64,000 nt of DNA, from the NCBI GenBank assembly GCA_033762315.1, contig JANRLS010000276.1:73784-137783 (forward strand), written 5' to 3'. This document shows, piece by piece, positions 45,546 through 53,072 of this stretch (the first letter of the stretch is position 1; every line of letters starts with the position of its first letter). Both the position numbers and the translations under genes were made by a program. The notes under the pieces are model-generated. The model worked only from the letters and a program-made list of their open reading frames with translations, was not told the origin of the DNA and ran no database searches. Origin of the DNA: CAYLLN01 sp033762315 (lineage in GTDB: Bacteria; Planctomycetota; Planctomycetia; Pirellulales; Pirellulaceae).

Positions 45546-46256
45546 ATGCCGATCCACTGCAAATCGTGCGGCAAGCCCATTCCGGCGGCCGATGTGAACA
45601 TCGAGCTGGCGATCGCCAAGTGCCAGGCGTGCGACGCGGTATTCAGCTTTTTGGACGATATCGGCGGCCATCCCGGCCGGCCCCCTCGCCCGCGCGTGCC
45701 GCTTCCCAAGCGGTTCAAAGTCGATGCCTGGGGGCGAGAGCTCACGATCACCCGCAGTTGGTTCACCCACGCGGTCTGGTTTTTGATCTTCTTTTGCGCA
45801 TTTTGGGATGGGTTTCTCGTCGTCTGGTATGCGGCCGGACTGGGAATGTTGTGGCAGGCCAACGGCATGCAGTGGGGGGCCCTCGTAATGCTTTTGTTTC
45901 CGGTCATTCACGTCGCGGTGGGGGTGGGGCTGACTTACTATCTCCTGTGCGCGTTCGTCAACCGGACGGTCATCCGCGTTTCGCAAGGGGAGCTTTCGGT
46001 CCGCCACGGACCTTTGCCCTGGCCGGGCAACACTCGCTTGCCAACAGCCGACATCCAGCAGCTTTTTTGCAGCGAGTCGGTTCGCCGCAATCGCCGAAGC
46101 ACAACCGCCTCCTACGAAGTGCAGGCGCTGCTGACGAGCGGCGAGAAGAAGAAGCTGCTCACCGGTCTCGACGATCTCGACCATGCCCTGTTCATCGAGC
46201 AGACGCTGGAACAGCATCTCGAAATCGAGGACCTGCCGGTGCCGGGCGAAGTCTGA
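45546..46256 (+). CDS. Membrane protein with N-terminal zinc ribbon
   Basis: A 236-residue protein. The N-terminus has two Cys pairs (C5-K-S-C8 and C28-Q-A-C31), the pattern of a small zinc ribbon. A Pro/Arg-rich linker follows (GRPPRPRVPLPKRF). Two hydrophobic segments are seen at about residues 78-105 (WFLIFFCAFWDGFLVVWYAAG) and 115-142 (ALVMLLFPVIHVAVGVGLTYYLL), and a hydrophilic C-terminal domain ends with a helical, acidic tail. Function is unknown. It is divergent from glgA and is followed by the M42 peptidase 100 bases downstream. The combination of zinc ribbon and two membrane spans resembles planctomycete conserved proteins that I cannot name. Confidence 0.66.
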   Translation: MPIHCKSCGKPIPAADVNIELAIAKCQACDAVFSFLDDIGGHPGRPPRPRVPLPKRFKVDAWGRELTITRSWFTHAVWFLIFFCAFWDGFLVVWYAAGLGMLWQANGMQWGALVMLLFPVIHVAVGVGLTYYLLCAFVNRTVIRVSQGELSVRHGPLPWPGNTRLPTADIQQLFCSESVRRNRRSTTASYEVQALLTSGEKKKLLTGLDDLDHALFIEQTLEQHLEIEDLPVPGEV

Positions 46257-46356
46257 ATCCGCTCTGGGAGGAGGCCACGGCGCGGGCCAACTATGGCATA
46301 ATCGCGGGTCAATGATCTGGTTGTGACGTGCATTTTTCCCCTTCGAGATTTTCCGC

Positions 46357-47415
46357 ATGGATTCCGCGCCTCGCGAGTTTTTGCTTCGCCTGCTCGAAAC
46401 GCCCAGCCCCTCGGGCTACGAACGGCCGATTCAGGATGTCGTCCGGTCGTATGTCGCCGACTTCGCCGACCAGGTGACGACCGACCTGCATGGAAACGTG
46501 ATCGCGGCCAAAAATCCCGCCGCGCCGCTCCGCGTCATGCTCGCCGGCCATTGCGACCAGATCGGCATGTTGGTGACGCACATCAACGACAACGGCTTCC
46601 TCTATGCCCAGACCATCGGCGGCTGGGACGCCCAGCAGCTCATCGGCCAGCGGATGACGATCTGGACCGCAACCGGCCCGCTCCCCGCCATCATCAGCCG
46701 CAAGCCCATTCACCTGCTCAGCGACGAAGAGCGAAAGCAAGTGGTCAAGCTCGAGGATTTGTGGCTCGACATTGGGGCCAAAACCAAGGACGAAGCGAAG
46801 GAACTGGTCCGCATCGGCGACCCGGTCACGCTCAAGCTCGGCTTTCAAGAGATGCGCGGCGGCCTCGCCAATTCTCCCGCGATGGACAACAAATGCGGCC
46901 TCTGGGTGGTGATCGAGGCGCTGCGCCGCGCGGCCCAGCGCGACCTGCGGGTCGGCCTCTTCGCCGCCTCGACCGTGGCCGAAGAAATTGGCCTCCGCGG
47001 CGCGCAAACAAGCGCTTTCGGCATCGATCCGCAAGTCGGCATCGCGGTCGATGTGACCCACGCCACCGATTGCCCGACCATCGACAAGCGCCAGCAAGGC
47101 GAAGTGAGCCTCGGCAGCGGGCCGGTCATCGTTCGCGGGCCCAACATGAACCCAGTCGTCGTCGAGCGGCTTATCCAAACGGCCCGCCAGCGGGAGATTC
47201 CGCACCAACTGACCGCCAGCGGCAAGGCCCAGCCGAACGACAGCAACGCGATTCAGATCAACCGGGCCGGCGTCGCGACCGGGCTCGTCAGCATCCCGAA
47301 TCGTTACATGCACAGCGCCGTCGAAATGATCTCGCTCGACGACATCGACCGGGCCGCCGACCTGCTCGCCGAATTCGTGGCCAGCCTATCCCCCAGCGAC
47401 GACTTCCGGCCGTAA
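46357..47415 (+). CDS. M42 family metallopeptidase
   Basis: A 352-residue metallo-aminopeptidase of the M42 family (glutamyl aminopeptidase/FrvX group). The beginning (PREFLLRLLETPSPSGYE) is the family hallmark. Metal and catalytic blocks are VMLAGHCDQIGMLV (His and Asp; the family more often shows H-x-D), LANSPAMDNKCGLWVV (Asp), STVAEEIGLRGA (the catalytic Glu pair) and AVDVTHATDCP (Asp). Late IQINRAGVATGLVSIPNRYMHS supplies the last His. It is cytoplasmic and probably acts in peptide turnover. The AGHCDQIG block has Cys where Met or Glu is common; this is a minor variant. Substrate unknown. Confidence 0.87.
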   Translation: MDSAPREFLLRLLETPSPSGYERPIQDVVRSYVADFADQVTTDLHGNVIAAKNPAAPLRVMLAGHCDQIGMLVTHINDNGFLYAQTIGGWDAQQLIGQRMTIWTATGPLPAIISRKPIHLLSDEERKQVVKLEDLWLDIGAKTKDEAKELVRIGDPVTLKLGFQEMRGGLANSPAMDNKCGLWVVIEALRRAAQRDLRVGLFAASTVAEEIGLRGAQTSAFGIDPQVGIAVDVTHATDCPTIDKRQQGEVSLGSGPVIVRGPNMNPVVVERLIQTARQREIPHQLTASGKAQPNDSNAIQINRAGVATGLVSIPNRYMHSAVEMISLDDIDRAADLLAEFVASLSPSDDFRP

Positions 47416-47494
47416 AGCGATTCCCTCGGGCTGCGGTGCCCAGTCCCCCGCCCCGCGTGGGTGTGCCGTGCTTTCGCCCAGAGACGCCACTCCA

Positions 47495-48964
47495 CTACCT
47501 CTTGCCGGCGGGGCGAGCGGGAAGGTCCGAAGCCCGTATCGACTTCAGTTTGTCCGCCACGCGGGCCGCCAGCCGCGCGACGGTCGGCTGGTGTTCGGGG
47601 AGCGCGGCGAGATTGTGAAACTGCTGGGGATCCCGAGTCATGTCAAAGAGCTCGCTCCCGCCGGCTCCATCTTCCCCGTATTGAAGGTACGCCCACGCAT
47701 CCTCGCGCAGTAAAAATCCCTTCCCATTGACGCAAAATGCCGCGTCGCGCACCGATTGTTCCGGGTCATCCAGCAGCGGCGCGATGTTCTTCCCTTGCAG
47801 CCGGGCCGGCACATCGAGGCCGCACAGCGCCGCGGTCGTCGGATAGAGATCGATCAATTCCACCAGCGACCGGCAAACCGCCGGCTGCTTGCCGGGAACC
47901 TTGACGATCAGCGGCACCAGGGCCGATTCCTCGTGCAGGCTCACCTTGGCCCAAAAATCGTGCTCCCCCAGATGATAGCCATGATCGCTGGTAAAGATCA
48001 CGATCGTCTTGTCTTCCACGCCTGATTCGCGCAGCGCGGCCAACACTTTGCCGAGCTGTGCGTCCATGTAGGCCACCGCCGCATAGTACCCCGCGATCGC
48101 TTTTTTCTGCCGCGGCTCGTCCATCTGCATGTTGCGGCTGGTCTTGTAATTGATGCCGAGCGGGGGGATGTCGTCCCAGTCGCCGGGCAGCTTCTCGGGC
48201 AGCGCCATCTTCGCGGCGGGATACGGCTCGTGATAAGCCCGCGGCGAAACGAACGGCACATGCGGCCGCACGAAGCCGACCGCCAGAAAGAACTGCCGAT
48301 CTTTGTTGGCCGCGATCAACTCGCAGGCCTTGGCCGCCGTTTTGCCGTCGGAGTGAACGAGGTCATCCCCCTCGGCCGCGACGACAACGAACGTATTCCC
48401 GCCGACCACCGGCTTTTTGCCGTCGGGATTTCCCTCCAGCGTTTCGCCGGTTCCAGCCGCTTTCCATTCGGGGCCGGGGCTGTTGAAGCGCTCGTGCCAC
48501 GATGGCGGATCGTCCTCGCCGTCCCCTCCCGATTCAATGCCGCCGGGCACCCCCATGTGATAAATCTTGCTGACCCGCGCCGCATGATAGCCACCATTTC
48601 TGAAGTGTTCGCTCCAGGTCGCGCGCGATCCGATGGCGGGGCGCGGGCTGACATAGCCGAGCACTCCCGTGGCATGCGGATAGTAGCCCGACATGAACGA
48701 CGCCCGCGAGGGGCCGCAAAAGGTCGCCTGGCAATAGGCCCGCGTGAACCGCGTCCCTTCGGCCGCCAGCCGGTCGATGTGGGGCGTTTGGCACACCCGG
48801 TTGCCATAGCACGAGAGGGCGGTCAGCGTCAGGTCGTCGGCAATGACGAAGAGGACGTTGAATTTCCCCTCCGCCGCGTTGAGCGGCGAAGCCTGGGCGA
48901 GCACCCCGCTCGCCAGAAAAGCTAGGCACCCTCGAAATACGAAGGAAGCAACGAATCGGTGCAT
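47495..48964 (-). CDS. Sulfatase, iduronate-2-sulfatase-like
   Basis: A 489-residue sulfatase. I chose ATG 48964 (MHRFVASFVFRGCLAFLASG, a good signal peptide); an in-frame ATG at 49000 would add 12 residues. Metal-binding NVLFVIADDLT is followed by the signature C83-G-P-S-R87-A-S-F-M-S-G, with the nucleophile Cys intact. VIFTSDHGYHLGEHDFW is the iduronate-2-sulfatase-type version of the late metal motif (short: SDHGYHLGEH). It lacks the usual FGKWH motif; RVSKIYHMG replaces it, as in iduronate sulfatases. The enzyme is probably periplasmic and hydrolyses sulfate from uronate-containing glycans. It is convergent with the M42 gene. Substrate inferred only. Confidence 0.88.
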   Translation of the reverse strand: MHRFVASFVFRGCLAFLASGVLAQASPLNAAEGKFNVLFVIADDLTLTALSCYGNRVCQTPHIDRLAAEGTRFTRAYCQATFCGPSRASFMSGYYPHATGVLGYVSPRPAIGSRATWSEHFRNGGYHAARVSKIYHMGVPGGIESGGDGEDDPPSWHERFNSPGPEWKAAGTGETLEGNPDGKKPVVGGNTFVVVAAEGDDLVHSDGKTAAKACELIAANKDRQFFLAVGFVRPHVPFVSPRAYHEPYPAAKMALPEKLPGDWDDIPPLGINYKTSRNMQMDEPRQKKAIAGYYAAVAYMDAQLGKVLAALRESGVEDKTIVIFTSDHGYHLGEHDFWAKVSLHEESALVPLIVKVPGKQPAVCRSLVELIDLYPTTAALCGLDVPARLQGKNIAPLLDDPEQSVRDAAFCVNGKGFLLREDAWAYLQYGEDGAGGSELFDMTRDPQQFHNLAALPEHQPTVARLAARVADKLKSIRASDLPARPAGKR

Positions 48965-49060
48965 GGCGGGTTGGCCGTGGGGGAACAAGGATGAAGTCAT
49001 GGTTAGCTGGCCTGCAGAATACCCGGCGGAATAGCGTCCTGCACGCTGGTCACTTGCGGG

Positions 49061-49290
49061 TCCGCGACCTCGCAACACGCCTGCGGGCGGTGGTCGGGAT
49101 TTTCCCCCCCGACCCGTCCACTGCGCAGGGGTCGAAAGGTCGCTGTTCGCCGCGCTATTCGCCAGTGCATGATCGTCGTAAGTGATTATTCTGAATGGAT
49201 TTGCGCTGTGGATTTCTCCGTCGATGGTTCGCCAAGGCCCCCTGCGCACCCATTCCCACTGAACAGTACTCCAACGGGGGATAAAGCCCT
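49061..49290. repeat. Diverged duplicated non-coding element, copy 1
   Basis: This is the first of two homologous copies in a ~900-base region without a convincing gene (about 49001-49901). The core has CTGCGCAGGGG at 49121-49131 and the complementary CCCCTGCGCA at 49239-49248, 107 bases apart. A following AGTACTC and a GGGGG block (to about 49280) match copy 2. A C-run upstream of the first arm and a TAAGTG-like block near 49178 also match. No open frame here has convincing protein content. The arms could pair in RNA to form a long stem. Possibly a small RNA or a mobile miniature element. Confidence 0.6.
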
Positions 49291-49407
49291 CGACTCGGGC
49301 CCGACTGCAACTTCCGCGCTCTTTCGCTCGCTAAACCACAAATTGTGCCGCTCTCCTCGTGGGCGCGAGTTTCCATTTCGCGTTTTTCTCCTTTCGTGCT
49401 TTCGCGA

Positions 49408-49645
49408 TCCGCGCCACTCTTACCAACACTTGCAGGAACTTCGCGGTGTCAGTCTCCCCCCCGGCCTGCCCGCTGCGCAGGGGTCGAAAAGGCGTGCCTC
49501 TCGCCCGGTAGCTTCCTCGCCGGATTTCCCTAAGTTGTTTTTTAGCAAACATTTGCGACACTCGCCCAGCGACGAACCGTGCTCGTTTTGCCCCTGCGCA
49601 GCTCCCTTGGATGCGCAGTACTCAATCAGGGGGTTTTTGCCCGGT
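49408..49645. repeat. Diverged duplicated non-coding element, copy 2
   Basis: The second copy, about 350 bases downstream of the first. The arms are CTGCGCAGGGG at 49473-49483 and CCCCTGCGCAG at 49591-49601, again exactly 107 bases apart. AGTACTC follows at 49617 with the same spacing as in copy 1, and the G-run block follows (to about 49635). The intervening sequence has diverged more than the arms, but blocks such as TAAGTT and ATTTGCG stay in register. Arms and spacing are conserved, which suggests that pairing is under selection. Not recognised as a known element. Confidence 0.6.
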
Positions 49646-49901
49646 TTTCTCCAGCTCCCGCGCGCAAAACCCTCGGCGTTCATTCTTCGCTCGGCCCGTG
49701 ACTAGTCTGGTCAACGCTCGGCAAGAAAAATTTTTCGCCCCCAGGTTTCGTTATGCCCGTCCAAACGCCGCGGAGACTCTCGAATTGCCCTTGCCCGAAT
49801 TCCCCCTGGCGGGTTGAATCTCCCGCCCGCTGCGGAAAATTCGCAGCGGCGGCGCTTTACCGGATGGGAACGATCTCGACCAACTTCAAGGTGTTAAGCT
49901 C

Positions 49902-50405
49902 ATGACGACTCGATTTTCACGCTGGAGGACCGAACTGCTCGCCATCGCGGCGGTGGCTTTGCTGGCTAGCCCAGGCTTCGCAATCTACTACGAACTCCCC
50001 GCGTCGAAAGACGAGTACGGCCTCAAGTACGACGTGCAACTGGATGCCGAGGGGGACAAGGTCAACGTCGTCTTTGTCTTGGCGGACGAGGGGCGACTGA
50101 AGTCGATCTACTCCGCCACCGTGATCGCCCTCAGCAAGCCGGACCACTCCGGTGCTCAAACCCACGATCTTTCGGCCCCCATCGAGCTGAAAAAGACCGC
50201 GGACGGCAAGCTGGCGGGGCAGGTGCGGATCGGAAAGGAATTCGTGGACCGGGCCTACATTCGGATTCTCACGTTGAACGTCAATGGCCAGCGGCGGCCC
50301 ATCAATGGTGCCGCCTATTACCGGATTCCGCTGAAGAAGTTTCTTAGCAAAACACCCGTGGAAGCGGCGACCCAACTGCCGCCGGCGACGAACGTCACGA
50401 AGTGA
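49902..50405 (+). CDS. Hypothetical exported protein
   Basis: A 167-residue protein with a signal peptide (about residues 1-28: RWRTELLAIAAVALLASPGFA). The mature part is rich in beta-strand patterns (YGLKYDVQLDAEGDKVNVVFV, GKLAGQVRIGKEF, AYIRILTLNVNGQRRP), suggesting a small beta-sandwich periplasmic protein. No family was recognised. It ends 157 bases before the glycosyltransferase start, so the two may be unrelated. Coding status is supported by the signal peptide and continuous frame. Confidence 0.66.
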   Translation: MTTRFSRWRTELLAIAAVALLASPGFAIYYELPASKDEYGLKYDVQLDAEGDKVNVVFVLADEGRLKSIYSATVIALSKPDHSGAQTHDLSAPIELKKTADGKLAGQVRIGKEFVDRAYIRILTLNVNGQRRPINGAAYYRIPLKKFLSKTPVEAATQLPPATNVTK

Positions 50406-50562
50406 CGCTCGGTGCGTTTTTCCACCAAACCGCGCGCCGCTGAAAGGGTTCGGCAACCAGCGGCGAATCGCCCCAAAGATTCCCCTTGCGGAATTCCCGG
50501 ACGTGGGGGTATTCTCCCGCCCCGCCCTGGCTTTCCGTTACCTGCTGCACACGAGGCAATCC

Positions 50563-51714
50563 ATGACCGCGCCCGCCAAACTTTCGCCCCCCACGGTGCC
50601 CGGCAATCGCCGGCCGCGGTCGCTCTACTTTATCGTCAAATATCCGAACTTCTCCGAAACCTACATGCACGAGGAGATTCGGAGTCTGCGCGAACAATAC
50701 GACATTCGCGTTATCACCTATAAGCGCAGCGAGCAGCCGCGAGCCGAGGCGTTTCCTTACGAGGTGATCGAATATACCGATCCCTGCCTCGTCTATTCGC
50801 AAATCGGCAACGTTAACCAAATGTTCTCGGCACCGAGCCAGGTCAAGTTTTTGGCCAAGGTGGGGGCGATCATTCGCGAATTCCAGCCCGATGTGCTGCA
50901 TTGCCACTATCTGGGCCTGAGTCTCCTGCTCCGCAAACTGGCCGAAACCCACCAGGTGCCGTTCACCATTCGCACCCACTCGATGGATGTCCTTTCCGAG
51001 CCGCCGGAGAAACTGCGGGCGATGTGCGACGCGGCGAACAGTCGCTGGTGCCTGCGCGTGCTGGCCTTTCCCACGTCTTGCGCGCGGCTCGTTGGTGCCG
51101 GCCTGCTGGCGGACAAGGTCGTCAGCTGCTGGCCGGTGCTCAACTTCGCTCGTTTCCATCAGCCCGCGCCGCGGGCGGCCACGCGGCAAGTGATGTGCGC
51201 GGGGCCGGCGATTCCCAAAAAGGCGCACCATCAGTTCGTCGATCTGGCCAAGAAGATGCGCGGGCAGGGGTTCACGTTCAACCTCTACGCCAAGGGACCA
51301 ACGCTCGAAAAGACCCGCGAATACAACCAGCGCGCCGGCAGCCCCGTGCATATCACCTACGCTGATCCCGACGAGATGCCGAGCGTCTATCCGCGCCACG
51401 ACTGGCTCGTGTATCCGTCCGATTGCAAGATCAACAAGGTCGGCCTCCCCGTGGCGATTTGCGAGGCGCAGGCGAGCGGCTTGGGAGTCTGCTGGCAAGA
51501 GCTGCCGGGTCGCCGCGCCGAACAACTCGATTTTCTGGCGGGGGGCGGATTCTTGTTCCAAGACCTGCGCGACGTGCCCGCGCTACTCTTGCGCCCCTAT
51601 CCGGAAGAAATGCGGCAGCGCGGCTTCGCGGCCGCCGCCCGCTGCGACATCGAGCGGCACAAGCATTTGCTCTCCGATGTTTGGAGCCCCGCCCCCCGTC
51701 GCGCCGCGGCCTAA
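50563..51714 (+). CDS. Glycosyltransferase, GT4-like
   Basis: A 383-residue cytoplasmic glycosyltransferase of the GT-B fold. The start (ATG 50563) was chosen over an in-frame ATG 20 codons upstream because the longer extension is not conserved-looking. The N-terminal half has FIVKYPNFSETYMHEEI and DVLHCHYLGLSLLLRKLAE. The C-terminal half has DWLVYPSDCKINKVGLPVAICEAQASGLGV (short: GLPVAICEAQASGLG), which is the E-x7-E type donor-binding loop of GT4 enzymes, although the first Glu is not obvious. It probably adds a sugar to a lipid or surface glycan. The usual flanking polysaccharide genes are absent, so the target is unknown. Confidence 0.75.
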   Translation: MTAPAKLSPPTVPGNRRPRSLYFIVKYPNFSETYMHEEIRSLREQYDIRVITYKRSEQPRAEAFPYEVIEYTDPCLVYSQIGNVNQMFSAPSQVKFLAKVGAIIREFQPDVLHCHYLGLSLLLRKLAETHQVPFTIRTHSMDVLSEPPEKLRAMCDAANSRWCLRVLAFPTSCARLVGAGLLADKVVSCWPVLNFARFHQPAPRAATRQVMCAGPAIPKKAHHQFVDLAKKMRGQGFTFNLYAKGPTLEKTREYNQRAGSPVHITYADPDEMPSVYPRHDWLVYPSDCKINKVGLPVAICEAQASGLGVCWQELPGRRAEQLDFLAGGGFLFQDLRDVPALLLRPYPEEMRQRGFAAAARCDIERHKHLLSDVWSPAPRRAAA

Positions 51715-51723
51715 GCGGAGGCG

Positions 51724-52749
51724 CTACTTCACCTTGGCCAGCACGTCGGCCAGCTTCACCGCCGTGCCGCCGGCTTGTTTGCTCTGATGGGCGGCTTCCA
51801 TGAAGGTGAAGACCTCGAGCGTCTCGGCAGGCGAAACCGGGGCCTCGCCTCCCTTGAAGAACTTGGCCATTTCGATGGCGATTCCCTCGTACCCCATGTA
51901 CTTATCCTTGGTCGGAACGACGCCGGCGACCGGCACGCCGTGGCCATAAATGCCGGCCGTGGAGACGCCAGCCTCGCCAAAGACCGTGGCGCTATATTTG
52001 ATCTTCCCTTGCTTGATGCCGCGGAAGGTGCCGACGCGTCCATCGCCCCACACGCCCGTGATCGCCTCGGCATACGGCGTCGATTGGCAAGTCACCGACA
52101 CGCAGCCGGGGCCCATGATCGTATAGAGCGTGTCGATGCCGTGAACGGCATGCCAGAACAGCTCGGCATGGTGCGGTTCGGTGGGGCAGCCCCCATAAAC
52201 ATCGCACCCCAGCACCTTGCCGACTTCCGGATGGTTGCGCATGCCGATGAAACCGGGGCTGAAGCGATGCTGCGAGCTGGAGAAGCAAGGGGTTTTGGTT
52301 TCGTCAGCCAGCTTGAAGATTGCCGCCGCATCGGCCAACGAGGCGGCGAGGGGCCGGCCGATGTAGGTCCGTTTGCCCGCCTTCAGCACTGGCGTGGCTT
52401 CGGCCAGGTGCTTGCGGCCATCCAGGCTCATGATCATCACGGCGTCGCAGCGCTTGAGGACTTCGTCGATGGTGGGAACGATCTCGACGCCGAACTTCTG
52501 AATCTGGGCCTCCCACTTCGGCAGGCTCTCGACACTCTCGGGAATGTCCGGGCTGCCAAGCGGCACGGCGGCGGTCACCTTCAGGCCGGCGAGATCCCCT
52601 TCGGCCTTGGGATTGTTAAAGAGCTGCGTGTAGGCGACCGCCTGGTAGTTATCGAGGCCAACGACGCCTATCCGCACCGGCTCCGCGGCGGTCAGCGGCG
52701 TGGCGAGCAAGCAGACGAGAAAGGGCGCGATTAAGCGTGGGCGAAGCAT
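51724..52749 (-). CDS. Exported Gfo/Idh/MocA-family protein
   Basis: A 341-residue protein with an N-terminal signal peptide (MLRPRLIAPFLVCLLATPLTA) placed before a Rossmann-like start (IGVVGLDNYQAVAYTQLF). The family normally binds NAD(P) through a glycine-rich loop and uses an E-K-P motif whose Lys is catalytic. Here the corresponding segment reads TYIGRPLAASLADA, where Arg replaces Lys and the Glu is not conserved. The GLDN-Y loop is also poor in Gly. Secreted planctomycete members of this family are common and many may not be oxidoreductases. Its role is unknown. It is convergent with the glycosyltransferase gene. Confidence 0.8.
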   Translation of the reverse strand: MLRPRLIAPFLVCLLATPLTAAEPVRIGVVGLDNYQAVAYTQLFNNPKAEGDLAGLKVTAAVPLGSPDIPESVESLPKWEAQIQKFGVEIVPTIDEVLKRCDAVMIMSLDGRKHLAEATPVLKAGKRTYIGRPLAASLADAAAIFKLADETKTPCFSSSQHRFSPGFIGMRNHPEVGKVLGCDVYGGCPTEPHHAELFWHAVHGIDTLYTIMGPGCVSVTCQSTPYAEAITGVWGDGRVGTFRGIKQGKIKYSATVFGEAGVSTAGIYGHGVPVAGVVPTKDKYMGYEGIAIEMAKFFKGGEAPVSPAETLEVFTFMEAAHQSKQAGGTAVKLADVLAKVK

Positions 52750-52842
52750 GGCGGGAACCTTGCGGAGAGAGGCGGGAAAGTGGCAGTGCGAGCCACGAAC
52801 CTAGCCGCCGGCAAGGCCGTTGTCAAAGCGAACGCGCCGTGG

Positions 52843-53040
52843 GGCAGGCGTCTCGCCTGCCGGGTCCATGTTCGGCGCGGGTCTCCGACCCCGCCGCCAC
52901 GTGTTCGGCGAGGGTCTCCGACCCCGCCGAGGGCTTGACCGCAGGTCTCCCGGTTTGCGGAACGTGGAATCGGGCGGGTTGCGCGCGGACCGGAGACCTA
53001 CGGTCGGCAGGAGTGCGGGGTCGGAGACCCGCGCACAACA
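52843..53040. repeat. Palindromic repeat array with one REP-like element
   Basis: The 323 bases between two divergent-looking minus-strand genes hold an array of short palindromes. It opens with GGCAGGCG-TCT-CGCCTGCC (52843-52861), matching copies at 30074 and 37521. Then two direct copies of a GTTCGGCGCGGGTCTCCGAC-type unit (52870-52894 and 52903-52928) are followed by the inverted GCGGGGTCGGAGACCCGCGC at 53015-53034. The first and last units are 20-base perfect complements. Shorter related pieces (GCAGGTCTCC near 52941, CGGAGACCTACGG near 52991) lie between. No protein content is convincing. The block could form a large hairpin. Confidence 0.7.
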
Positions 53041-53072
53041 GCACCCGCGCACAACGCGGAACTTGGATCCGC

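Noticed and set aside
49169..49705. A 178-codon open frame over the duplicated non-coding element
   Set aside because: Its translation is low-complexity with no motif, and the two copies of the DNA element keep inverted arms but not the reading frame.
52843..53040. The palindrome array as a CRISPR
   Set aside because: Units are unequal in spacing and orientation, spacers are not unique segments of uniform length, and no cas gene is present.
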